Assembly (NCBI RefSeq): GCF_009650765.1
Contig: NZ_CP045740.1
Span: 5,060,001-5,124,000, forward strand
Length of the DNA: 64,000 nt
Reading direction: 5' to 3'
From: Streptomyces sp. SUK 48
GTDB taxonomy: Bacteria > Actinomycetota > Actinomycetes > Streptomycetales > Streptomycetaceae
Shown in pieces: positions 18,425 to 25,412 of this stretch. A program made the translations under genes and the position numbers. Numbering within the stretch: the first letter of the stretch is position 1; each line of letters opens with the position of its first letter. Under the pieces are notes generated by a model. It saw only the letters and a program-made list of their open reading frames with translations. It searched no databases and was not told where the DNA came from.

Positions 18425-18940
18425 ATGCCGTCGAGCGTGCCCGGTTTCGCTGAGTTGCTCGGCCAGTGCGAGCGGTCCGCCGTCCACTTGGAGCTGCGTG
18501 ACTCCTACGCGTCGACGGACCGCTTCGAGGCGTGGAAGCGGGGCGAGCGGATCACCTGGGAGGACCTTGAGTCCTGGTGGCACCCCTACGATCAGTTGAT
18601 CACTGACACCGTGGCCCGGGGCGTGACGATTCGCCGGGCCCGGGTGATCTCCGAGCCGGTTTCGGACTACATCCGCTGGGAGCACTACGTCACCCGCGCC
18701 AACGTCATGGCCGGCGAAGAAGTGCGCTGGCTGCCGCGGAGACAGGCCACGAGTATCCCCTTGCCGGGAAATGACTTCTGGCTGTTCGATGGCGCGCTGC
18801 TTCGGGTGCACCACTTCTCGGGTGACGGCGTGGTGGTGGAGGACGAGATCACGGCGGACCCGGAAGCCGTGAAGCTGTGCTCCGCCGCCTTCGAAGCGGT
18901 CTGGGAGCGGGCGGTTCCGCACCACCTGTACAAGATCTGA
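18425..18940 (+). CDS. DUF6879 family protein
   Basis: 171 aa from ATG with GGGAGG 6 nt upstream (a GTG directly before is too close to it). Motifs typical of the family are RDSYASTDRFEAWKRGE, YIRWEHYVTRANVMAGEEVRWLPR and NDFWLFDGALLRVHHFSGDG. These proteins are found beside XRE/DUF5753 and DUF397 genes in Streptomyces. Their biochemical role is unknown. No signal peptide or membrane segment. It lies about 1.5 kb from the XRE/DUF397 group here. Confidence 0.8.
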   Translation: MPSSVPGFAELLGQCERSAVHLELRDSYASTDRFEAWKRGERITWEDLESWWHPYDQLITDTVARGVTIRRARVISEPVSDYIRWEHYVTRANVMAGEEVRWLPRRQATSIPLPGNDFWLFDGALLRVHHFSGDGVVVEDEITADPEAVKLCSAAFEAVWERAVPHHLYKI

Positions 18941-19009
18941 CGAGAGCCGCTCCGTGCCCACAGCCGGCCGGTCGTCATGTGCGGTTGGTCAGATGCTGAT
19001 ACGCAGTGG

Positions 19010-19453
19010 CTACTGCCACCCGTGCAGCGCCAGAGAGCCGGACCGGCCGAGACAGCCGTGCAGGCCCGCATAGGGATACTCGATGACGTCCTCGGGGAGG
19101 TCATGGGTGTCGAACCACTGGAGCGCGAGACACTTCTCGGGCTCCTTGTCGACGGGTGTTCCCGCCTACTCGGTGGCCGCGAAGAAGAACCCGATGCGCT
19201 CGGAACCGTCCTCCTGACGGTGGTGCACGACATGCCGGAGTTCCAGGTGGCCGGGGTCGGTCGTGACACCGGTTTCCTCGAAGAGCTCGCGGGCTGCGCC
19301 GGCGGTGAGGGTCTCGCCCTGGTCGAGCTTGCCGGCCGGCAGGTGCCACCGGCGGTAGCCGTAGGGACCGCCTCTCTGCGAGAGCAGGGTCTTCTCGCCG
19401 TCGAGGAGAAGAACGTGAGTGTCGATGACGGGCTGTGCCGGCTGTCCGCTCAT
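19010..19453 (-). pseudogene. NUDIX hydrolase interrupted by an in-frame amber codon
   Basis: Starts at ATG (MSGQPAQPVIDTHV). The complete NUDIX box is at residues 41-63: G41 x5 E47 x7 R55 E56 L57 x E59 E60 x G62 V63. A TAG at codon 96 (positions 19168-19166) stops it after GFFFAATE. The same frame then continues with AGTPVDKEPEKC, LALQWF, LPEDVIEYPYAGL to a natural TAG at 19010. That gives a normal 147-codon NUDIX length in which the stop replaces what is probably a Trp codon (TGG to TAG). As written it makes a 95-aa fragment lacking the last helix and strand. It is either inactivated or a base-call error. Confidence 0.8.
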
Positions 19454-19593
19454 GGTTCCTGGGGGGTCGGGGTGGTGGCTCAGGCCCCTGACGCCAGTGA
19501 GAGGGCGGGGATCGCGTCGGCGATTCGGCGCGTGAGCCGCGGACGAGCAGGTCATCCGGCTGGTACCTGGCCTCTTTGGTGAGAATTGACAAA

Positions 19594-19619
19594 CGCCTCC
19601 TGTGTGGCCACAGGAGGCG
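19594..19619 (-). terminator. Hairpin terminator after the distal DUF397 gene
   Basis: Perfect 11-bp stem CGCCTCCTGTG / CACAGGAGGCG with a 4-nt loop lies 30 bp downstream of the stop. Confidence 0.7.
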
Positions 19620-19647
19620 CGTTGCCCTTCGGATCGCTGCGGGCAAT

Positions 19648-19880
19648 CCCTATAGCTCGCCCTTGACCACGCTTCCGATGAATGCCTGCCACCCTTCGAA
19701 GGCGCTGGTCAGGACCGGGCCTGCCTGCTCTTTGCTGTCTCGCGTGGCGACTACGTCGTCAAGGTAGGCCACCTCGACGCAGGCGCCGTTTCCGTTGCTG
19801 TGGCTCGACTTGAACCACTGAGCGTTCTCAACCCTGTTCATAGTTCCCTGCTACCTCCCGTTCCTTGTCCAGGTATGGTC
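19648..19880. repeat. Direct duplication of the XRE-tail/DUF397 segment (other copy 20220-20530)
   Basis: About 190 bp of almost identical sequence (offset 572 bp) covers DUF397 and its leader. The XRE tail homology resumes on the far side of the ~85-bp deletion (ACCTCCCGTTCCTTGTCCAG in both copies) and ends shortly after. Confidence 0.85.
19650..19841 (-). CDS. DUF397 domain protein (distal copy)
   Basis: 63 aa covering the whole DUF397 domain: FKSSHSNGNGACVEVAYLDD, VATRDSKEQAGPVL, GWQAFIGSVVKGE. At nucleotide level it differs from the copy at 20222 at only a handful of positions, so it arose by recent duplication. DUF397 proteins accompany WhiJ-type XRE regulators and are thought to modulate them, though the mechanism is not established. 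Its ATG overlaps the relic of an XRE gene tail, preserving the original gene overlap. Confidence 0.85.
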   Translation of the reverse strand: MNRVENAQWFKSSHSNGNGACVEVAYLDDVVATRDSKEQAGPVLTSAFEGWQAFIGSVVKGEL

Positions 19881-19885
19881 CAGCG
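19828..19885 (-). pseudogene. Deleted 3' tail of an XRE/DUF5753 gene (duplication relic)
   Basis: The frame reads GPYLDKEREV then directly VAGNYEQG and a stop. The intact gene at 20400 reads GLYLDKEREV, about 27 residues, then VAGSYEES. The relic therefore lost roughly 85 bp between two CTGC tetranucleotides, and everything upstream. It still overlaps the DUF397 start exactly as in the intact pair. Confidence 0.75.
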
Positions 19886-19897
19886 GGGAGCATGAGA

Positions 19898-19930
19898 AAC
19901 GCCTCCCGAACGGCCTGTGCGGGAGGCGTT
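19898..19930 (-). terminator. Hairpin terminator after the middle DUF397 gene
   Basis: AACGCCTCCCG / CGGGAGGCGTT, an 11-bp perfect stem with an 11-nt loop, lies 19 bp downstream of the stop. Confidence 0.65.
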
Positions 19931-19949
19931 CTGTCGCTCGTATGACGCC

Positions 19950-20162
19950 TTACTCGAAACCGCCCATCCGGATACCGCTCACCAGCCTGGCAACGCTCGC
20001 CCGCGACAGAAGCAACGCGGGGCCGGTCGGCCTCTTGCTGTCCCGTACCGCGATCGTCTGCGTATCGACGATGCCGCACTCGACGCAGTCGGACTGCGTA
20101 CCACTCGCCGACGACTTCCACCACATCACGGGCAGGAGCGACGAGTCTTCAACGTGAGCCAT
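19950..20162 (-). CDS. DUF397 domain protein (diverged middle copy)
   Basis: 70 aa, ATG preceded by GGAAGGGAAG. It has the DUF397 features WWKSSASGTQSDCVECGIVD and IAVRDSKRPTGPALL. Sequence is clearly different from the flanking pair, so this is an older paralogue sandwiched by the recent duplication. No other domain. Confidence 0.82.
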   Translation of the reverse strand: MAHVEDSSLLPVMWWKSSASGTQSDCVECGIVDTQTIAVRDSKRPTGPALLLSRASVARLVSGIRMGGFE

Positions 20163-20196
20163 CAGTGATCTTCCCTTCCGGAACAGAGGGGAGACG

Positions 20197-20217
20197 TGCC
20201 CGGATCAGCGCCGGGCA
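20197..20217 (-). terminator. Hairpin after the XRE-DUF397 pair
   Basis: TGCCCGG-ATCAGCG-CCGGGCA, a 7-bp stem, starts 5 bp beyond the DUF397 stop. Confidence 0.5.
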
Positions 20218-20221
20218 GCAC

Positions 20222-20413
20222 CTAAAGCTCGCCCTTGACCAGGCTTCCGATGAATGCCTGCCACCCTTCGAAGGCGCTGGTCAGGACCGGGCCTGCCTGC
20301 TCTTTGCTGTCTCGCGTGGCGACTACGTCGTCAAGGTAGGCCACCTCGACGCAGTTGCCGTTTCCGTTGCTGTGGCTCGACTTGAACCACTCGGCGTTCT
20401 CAACTCTCTTCAT
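20222..20413 (-). CDS. DUF397 domain protein (proximal copy, coupled to XRE regulator)
   Basis: 63 aa from the ATG inside the last codons of the XRE gene (14-bp overlap). It is near-identical to the 19650 copy: FKSSHSNGNGNCVEVAYLDD, TRDSKEQAGPVLTSAFEGW. The overlapping arrangement with a DUF5753 XRE protein is the standard WhiJ-type module in Streptomyces, so the two are expected to act together. Confidence 0.88.
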   Translation of the reverse strand: MKRVENAEWFKSSHSNGNGNCVEVAYLDDVVATRDSKEQAGPVLTSAFEGWQAFIGSLVKGEL

Positions 20414-21287
20414 AGCTCCCTGCAACTTCAGCAATCAGACGCCTCGACGCCTGCTCGTTCAGTGATGCTTCCCAGACGTTGTTGAAGGCCGCGTCGTACT
20501 GCTGCACCTCCCGTTCCTTGTCCAGGTACAGACCCCCGGTGTACCCGTCCGCGTAGACCGTCGGCGGTTCCGTGTCCACCCCGTCACCGGTCAACGGGAA
20601 CCGGAGGATCATGAACGGGCCGGCAACCACTCCTGAGTGCATACCAGCAGCGAAGGGCACCACGCGAATCGAGACGTTGGGCAGCTCTGAGACATAGACA
20701 AGGTGCGCGAGTTGCTGCATCATCACCTCCCGCCCGCCGACGGGACGACGTAGCACGGCCTCGCCCAGAACCGCCCGAAACACCGGCGGGTCGGTGGCTC
20801 GGGTCAGGAGTGCCTGCCGTTCGAGGCGGAAGCGCACGCGGCCATCAAGGTCTGCGTCGTCAATTCCCCGGATATGTGTGCGGATGATCTCGCGCGCATA
20901 CCCATCGGTTTGAAGCAGACCATGTACGAGATCGCTCTCGTACGACGACAGGGACTGCGCAGCCTCTTCGAGGCCCACGTAGATGTCGAACCCCTCCGGG
21001 ATCACGTCGCCGTACGCATGCCACCAGCCGCGCGCTTTGGTCTCCTTCGCGAGTCCCATCAGGGCCTCGGTGATGTCCGGTGGAGCGCCATACACCAGAC
21101 ACATCGCCTGAACATCGAGGCTTCGCAGTGGAGTCTGGCCGGTCTCGATGCGCCACATCTTCGCCTCGGACCATTCCAGCTTCGTCGCCGCCGCACGCAC
21201 TGTCAGACGTGCCCGGTTGCGTAAATCCCTCAGGTTACGCCCCAGTTGACGACGAGGAACGGTTGATCCAGTTGGACCCTCAGCCAT
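20400..21287 (-). CDS. XRE family regulator with DUF5753 domain (WhiJ-like)
   Basis: 295 aa, ATG with GGAGGGG upstream. HTH is at about residues 12-70 (LGRNLRDLRNRARLTVRAAA, WSEAKMWRIETG). DUF5753 fills the rest (YESDLVHGLLQTDGYAREI, RQALLTRATDPPVFRAVLGEAVLRR, VSIRVVPFAAGMHSG). Such proteins are developmental or antibiotic-linked repressors in Streptomyces, working with a DUF397 partner and often a divergent anti-sigma-like ATPase, as found here. Leu22 is encoded by TTA (21224-21222), so translation should depend on the bldA tRNA. Confidence 0.9.
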   Translation of the reverse strand: MAEGPTGSTVPRRQLGRNLRDLRNRARLTVRAAATKLEWSEAKMWRIETGQTPLRSLDVQAMCLVYGAPPDITEALMGLAKETKARGWWHAYGDVIPEGFDIYVGLEEAAQSLSSYESDLVHGLLQTDGYAREIIRTHIRGIDDADLDGRVRFRLERQALLTRATDPPVFRAVLGEAVLRRPVGGREVMMQQLAHLVYVSELPNVSIRVVPFAAGMHSGVVAGPFMILRFPLTGDGVDTEPPTVYADGYTGGLYLDKEREVQQYDAAFNNVWEASLNEQASRRLIAEVAGSYEES

Positions 21288-21541
21288 CTACAGCCCCTCC
21301 GTGGAACTCGATATGAGCGACTTTCGCCCCTCACGATGAAAGCCCTTGGACACCCGCTCCGCAATGCAAGACGTTCGTTCGACACCTTCTCGGTGGTGTT
21401 ACGTCGTGAAGTCTTGCACGCAGGCGAGTCGGCCGTGCAGCCTGAAATTCCGATTCCCGTAAGCGAACTTTTCGCTACGTAGCCGTACTGACCAACGTAA
21501 GTCGGCTGCTGAGCACGGAACTTGCCCGTGAGGGGATATTC
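21288..21541. promoter_or_regulatory. Divergent control region of XRE regulator and anti-sigma-like gene
   Basis: 254 bp with the 8-bp palindrome CTACGTAG within TTTTCGCTACGTAGCCG about 65 bp before the plus-strand start. The region is notably less GC-rich than the flanks. A binding site for the XRE protein is plausible but not shown. Confidence 0.35.
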
Positions 21542-21979
21542 GTGATCAATCTGCCGCAGGCGCCCCCGCCCGCATGTTGCCCGCCTCCCGACGGTCCACC
21601 GCCCACGCTGCTGTTGGCGAGCGATCCCGAATCAGTCGGTCGGGCCCGCACCTACGTGCGCGAGGTACTGGCACATGGTGAACCCCCGGTTGCCGCCGAC
21701 TGTGTCGACACCGTCGTGCTCATCGTCTCCGAGCTGGTGACGAACGCCTACCGCTATGGCACCGAGCCGGGCGACTCGATCCTCGTCGTGGTCAGTACGA
21801 CACCCGACCGTGTGCGCGTCGAGGTGCACGATCCCAGGCGACGCCGCCCCCGGCCCCGCGAGGCGACGGGCGACAGCACCCGAGGGCGCGGTCTGCACAT
21901 CGTCGGTGCCCTCGCGGAGCGGTGGGGTGTGGACGACAGGCCGTTCGGCAAGAAGGTATGGGTCGAGGTGACCAGGTGA
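21542..21979 (+). CDS. ATP-binding protein, RsbW-like anti-sigma/serine kinase fold
   Basis: 145 aa from GTG with GAGGGG 6-7 nt upstream. HATPase_c_2 motifs are present: VSELVTNAYRYG (N box), [16 protein letters not shown] (G1) and GRGLHIVGALAERWGV (G2). Members sequester sigma factors or phosphorylate anti-anti-sigma proteins. In Streptomyces they are commonly divergent from WhiJ-like genes. A Cys/Pro-rich N-terminal tail precedes the fold. It shares a GTGA overlap with the next gene. Confidence 0.88.
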   Translation: MINLPQAPPPACCPPPDGPPPTLLLASDPESVGRARTYVREVLAHGEPPVAADCVDTVVLIVSELVTNAYRYGTEPGDSILVVVSTTPDRVRVEVHDPRRRRPRPREATGDSTRGRGLHIVGALAERWGVDDRPFGKKVWVEVTR

Positions 21980-22440
21980 CCGGCCCCGGCCTCACCATCC
22001 GGGCCGTACCCGGCGCCGACTTCGTCGCGGGGTGCACCGTGTCGACATGGCTCGACATGGTTGCCTTCCTGCTGATCGGACACCCTCCTCCGCAACGCCC
22101 CGGTGAGACGGCCGAATCGATCGAGGTCGGTTTGATGGGCATGGTCGACGCCATGGGACTGCGTCCCGCAGTCGAGACCGTGCCGGCTGTGGGGCTACGC
22201 ATCGTGATGCGAGGTCCTTACGCCGCCCTCGACTACGGGCACCCCACAGTCTTCATGCAGGTACCCACCGTCGGTGACGCGTGGCGGTCTCATCTCAACC
22301 GTGGCGGCCCCGCTCTGCTCGTCATCGCCCTCGACCTGATTCCCCCGGGCGCAGGCCCCGACGCTCTTGCGAACTACCTCGACCGCGTCGCCTCCACTCG
22401 ACGGGCCTATGCGGGCACGACGGCCCTTCGGAACCAGTGA
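21976..22440 (+). CDS. Hypothetical protein (possibly DUF5949-like)
   Basis: 154 aa from the GTG that overlaps the preceding stop (GTGA), so translation is likely coupled to the ATPase. It is soluble and contains TWLDMVAFLLIGHPPPQRPGE, MVDAMGLRPAVE and FMQVPTVGDAWRSHLNRGG. I do not recognise a catalytic motif. Length and style recall small Streptomyces DUF5949 proteins, but that is a weak guess. Confidence 0.7.
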   Translation: MTGPGLTIRAVPGADFVAGCTVSTWLDMVAFLLIGHPPPQRPGETAESIEVGLMGMVDAMGLRPAVETVPAVGLRIVMRGPYAALDYGHPTVFMQVPTVGDAWRSHLNRGGPALLVIALDLIPPGAGPDALANYLDRVASTRRAYAGTTALRNQ

Positions 22441-22653
22441 CAGCTCCTGGTCGAGGACCGGCGCCGCCAGTTCGCGGGACCGGCGACCACACCTGGCGCA
22501 CCCGACGCCCGCTGACCCCGTGAGCTGAACCACCGAGACTTCCCGCCGCAGGTACCCCGGGCGGGAGATGGCGCCCCCTTCTGGGCGTCGGACCCGGTCT
22601 GTTGAGGCAAGCCGGGCGGACACAACTCCGGTCACACAGAGAGGAATCACACG
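22441..22653 (+). promoter_or_regulatory. Leader/promoter region of the lasso-peptide cluster
   Basis: 213 bp with no gene. AGAGAGGAA stands 9 nt before the precursor ATG. No clear -35/-10 pair could be assigned. The preceding gene ends without an obvious strong hairpin, so read-through from it is possible. Confidence 0.4.
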
Positions 22654-22791
22654 ATGATCGAGCAGCAGATTCGCGCCACCGAGGCCGACGAGGACGAGCT
22701 GACGCTGGTCGAGCTCGGCGACGCTGCCGCCCTCACCGAGGGCCAGGGCGGCGGCCACAGCGAGGACAAGCGACGGGCCTACAACAGCTGA
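22654..22791 (+). CDS. Lasso peptide precursor (albusnodin-like)
   Basis: 45 aa. The acidic leader begins MIEQQIRATEADEDELTLVE and ends DAAALTE. The predicted core GQGGGHSEDKRRAYNS covers residues 30-45. It has Thr at leader position -2 and Gly at core position 1, both lasso hallmarks. Glu8 (or Asp9) can form the macrolactam with Gly1, leaving a Lys-Arg-Arg loop and tail. From memory, albusnodin of S. albus has the core GQGGGQSEDKRRAYNC with an acetylated Lys10; this core differs at position 6 (His) and at the last residue (Ser). RBS AGAGAGGAA. The gene is followed by all the maturation genes. Confidence 0.92.
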   Translation: MIEQQIRATEADEDELTLVELGDAAALTEGQGGGHSEDKRRAYNS

Positions 22792-22799
22792 TCCTCCAC

Positions 22800-22833
22800 C
22801 CGGTGGTGCGGCCCGGCCGGGCCGCACCACCGG
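22800..22833 (+). terminator. Perfect 17-bp palindrome between precursor and cyclase
   Basis: The arms CCGGTGGTGCGGCCCGG and CCGGGCCGCACCACCGG are fully complementary, starting 9 bp after the precursor stop and ending 26 bp before the cyclase start. It probably acts as a partial terminator or 3'-end stabiliser that raises precursor mRNA over the enzymes. Confidence 0.75.
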
Positions 22834-22858
22834 TCCAACCGCATCCAGGGAGGAATTC

Positions 22859-24688
22859 GTGATCTTCGGCGGTTTCAATACCACTCCTGACGTCTGCCTG
22901 CCGCGTCCCATCGGCTCCACCCCGCTCGCGGCCGCATCGAGTTCCTGGCGACTCGGCGACGGCCCTGCCCACGTGCTCGCCGACATCGTCGGCCGACGCC
23001 GCGTCCTGCTCCTTGGCTGGTGCGGGGCGAGCGCTGTCGAGTTCTCTCATCTGGCCGACGGCGCCCTGCCCGCAGACGCGGCCTGGCGTTGGCCCGGCAC
23101 CTACACGATCGTCGAGGAGGCCGACGACGGTGCGGTGGTCGTGTACACCGACCCTGCCGCTGCCTACCCCGTGTACGCCGCCCGGTGGGACGGCGGCTGG
23201 GCCTGGTCGACCTCCGCCCGACTGCTGGCAAGCCTGTCCGGCGCGGCCATCGACGCCGGGCGTTTGGCCTGCGCGGTTCTGCTGCCCTCGGTGCCCGCTC
23301 TCGCGGGAGACCGGACCTTCTTCAGCGGCGTGCATCAGCTGCCACCCGGCGCACGGGTCGAGTTGCCGGCGCACGCCACCGCCTGGCGGGCAACCACCGT
23401 CTGGCGCCCGGAGCCGGTGCTCGGCGGCCCGCCCCACGTCCGGCTGCGTACCGCGCTGAAAAGCGCGGTCGAGTTACGGGCAGACGCCCCTGACCTGTCC
23501 TCGGACCTGTCGGGCGGGCTGGACTCCACCAGTATCACGATGCTGGCCGCCACCGCCCTGCCTGCCGGGCAGCGTCTGGACGCGGTCACCGTCCACCCGG
23601 ACGGCAACCTCGGCGGGGCCGACCTGCGCCACGCCCGCCTGGCCGCCGACCGATATCCGTGCCGCATCGCCCACCATCTGCTGCCGCTCGCCGACCGGCA
23701 CCTGCCCTACACGCGGATCACCGATGTCCCGGCGTCCGACGAACCAGCGCCCTCGACGCTGACCAACGCCCGTCTGATCCACCAACTGAACTGGATGCGG
23801 GCTGAATTGGGCAGCCGTACTCACCTGACCGGCGACGGCGGCGACAGCATCCTGTTTCAGCCACCGGCCCACCTCGCCGACCTGATCCGCCACCGCAACC
23901 CGGGCCGCGCGGTGGCCGAGGCCCTCGGGTGGGCTCGCCTTCGACACGTTCCGGTCGGTCCGCTGTTGCGAGACGCAGTCCGCCTCGCGCGCACCACCCG
24001 GCACCGGGCTCTGGACCTGCTTGCCGCACAGGTCGGGACGGCGGCCGGACGCAACGACCACGGCCGCGTCACCTGGTTCCCGCTGCTGCCTCTCCCGTCC
24101 TGGGCCGAGCCGCAGGCCCGGCGTCTGCTGGCCGAGGCCGCCCAACGGGCCGCCGCCGAGCCCGACCCACTGCCGGGCCTTGACTTCGCGGTGCGGGTAC
24201 TCGTGGACGAGATCCGCGAGGTCGCCCGCACCGCTGTCGCCGACGCCCGGCTCGCCGCTGCCTGCGGCATAGACCTGCACAACCCCTTCCTCGACCCGGT
24301 CGTGGTGGACGCTGTGCTGACCTGTCCGATCGACAGCCGACCCGCGCTGCATGCCTACAAGCCGCACCTGGCCCGTGCGATGGCCGATCTGCTGCCGCCG
24401 CAGACCACCGCCCGCACGACCAAGGGCAGCTTCGACGCCGACCACTACACCGGGATGCGGGCCAACCTGGGTGACCTGTCCGCCCTCGCGGACGGCTACC
24501 TAGCCGCGCTCGGCCTGCTCCATCCCGGAAGCTTCCGTCGGCACCTGGCCCAGGCCGCGGCCGGGCTGCCGATGCCGCTTGCCACCCTCGAACAGGCACT
24601 TGCCGCCGAAGCATGGCTCACCGCCCATCACCGCGACCCCGCCCCCGGCTGGACCCGTACTCCGGTGAGGAGCAGACCTCGTGCCTGA
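22859..24688 (+). CDS. Lasso peptide macrolactam synthetase (asparagine-synthase-like, protein C)
   Basis: 609 aa from GTG with GGGAGGAA upstream. The N-terminal glutaminase-like domain lacks the nucleophilic Cys2 (starts MIFGGF), as in lasso cyclases. The ATP pyrophosphatase loop SGGLDSTS is at residues 218-225, followed by GDGGDSILF and DLHNPFLDPVVVDAVL. The enzyme adenylates the core Glu/Asp side chain and closes the ring on Gly1. Leu206 is a TTA codon (23474-23476), an unusual bldA-dependent control point. It overlaps the next gene by 8 bp. Confidence 0.92.
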   Translation: MIFGGFNTTPDVCLPRPIGSTPLAAASSSWRLGDGPAHVLADIVGRRRVLLLGWCGASAVEFSHLADGALPADAAWRWPGTYTIVEEADDGAVVVYTDPAAAYPVYAARWDGGWAWSTSARLLASLSGAAIDAGRLACAVLLPSVPALAGDRTFFSGVHQLPPGARVELPAHATAWRATTVWRPEPVLGGPPHVRLRTALKSAVELRADAPDLSSDLSGGLDSTSITMLAATALPAGQRLDAVTVHPDGNLGGADLRHARLAADRYPCRIAHHLLPLADRHLPYTRITDVPASDEPAPSTLTNARLIHQLNWMRAELGSRTHLTGDGGDSILFQPPAHLADLIRHRNPGRAVAEALGWARLRHVPVGPLLRDAVRLARTTRHRALDLLAAQVGTAAGRNDHGRVTWFPLLPLPSWAEPQARRLLAEAAQRAAAEPDPLPGLDFAVRVLVDEIREVARTAVADARLAAACGIDLHNPFLDPVVVDAVLTCPIDSRPALHAYKPHLARAMADLLPPQTTARTTKGSFDADHYTGMRANLGDLSALADGYLAALGLLHPGSFRRHLAQAAAGLPMPLATLEQALAAEAWLTAHHRDPAPGWTRTPVRSRPRA

Positions 24689-25412
24689 GCCGACCGGCTT
24701 CGCCGTCCCACCCGCACACGTCCGCGCCGTCGACTTCGGGCACGTCCTGGTCCTCATCGACTACCGCACCGGCCAAGTCCGTGGACTGTTGCCCGCCGCC
24801 GCTGAACGCTTCCGCACCGCCGCCCGCACGGGCCACGTCGGCTGTTTGCCGGGGCGGCTCGCCGACCAGCTGCTGACCGCAGGGCTCCTGGCCCCCACCC
24901 CGGCCGCTGGTCCGTGGCCGGTGACCCCGGCCGCCACCGCGGCCGCGAGCTGGGGCAGCACCGAGCACCCCGCCGGCATTGTCCGCCCCGGACCCGTCCT
25001 GACATCTGCCCTGCTGGGTGGATCCGGAGCGCTTGCCGTCGTCGCTGCCGTCAAGGCCGTCGGCGAGCGCGGCACCGCGATGAACCGCGTCGTCCGGGTC
25101 GTCGAGCGGGCCGTGTCAACCTGCCGCCGCCCGGCCACCCCTCGGCAGGCGGAAGCCGCCGTTCGAGCGGTCCGAGCCGCCGGGTGGTGCTCCCCGGCAC
25201 GCACCGCCTGTCTGGAGGAGTCCGCCGCCGCCGTGCTGCTGCTGGCCGCTCGACGGCTCGCCGTCACCTGGTGCCACGGCATCGCCGCCGATCCCGTGCG
25301 ACTGCACGCCTGGGTGCAGACTGAAGACGGCGCCCCGGTCGCCGAGCCCGAGTCCACCCTCGTCTACACGCCCGTCCTCACCATCGGAGGCCGCCATCAC
25401 CGCCAGCCCTGA
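24681..25412 (+). CDS. Fused RRE (PqqD-like) - leader peptidase, lasso B1-B2 protein
   Basis: 243 aa from GTG. Residues 1-75 form a PqqD-like RiPP recognition element (VLVLIDYRTGQVRGLLP, ADQLLTAGLLAP) that should grip the leader. Residues ~110-243 are the transglutaminase-like lasso protease with Cys177 (ACLEESAAAVLLL) and His209 (RLHAWVQ) plus an acidic residue shortly after. It cleaves after the LTE of the leader. In proteobacteria and many actinobacteria B1 and B2 are separate or arranged otherwise; here they are one chain with an Ala/Pro linker. Confidence 0.88.
   Translation: MPEPTGFAVPPAHVRAVDFGHVLVLIDYRTGQVRGLLPAAAERFRTAARTGHVGCLPGRLADQLLTAGLLAPTPAAGPWPVTPAATAAASWGSTEHPAGIVRPGPVLTSALLGGSGALAVVAAVKAVGERGTAMNRVVRVVERAVSTCRRPATPRQAEAAVRAVRAAGWCSPARTACLEESAAAVLLLAARRLAVTWCHGIAADPVRLHAWVQTEDGAPVAEPESTLVYTPVLTIGGRHHRQP

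Noticed and set aside
18685-19269. Open frame opposite DUF6879 and overlapping the NUDIX tail
   Set aside because: Ser/Arg-biased sequence in an alternative frame, with no motif. The NUDIX continuation lies in a different frame.
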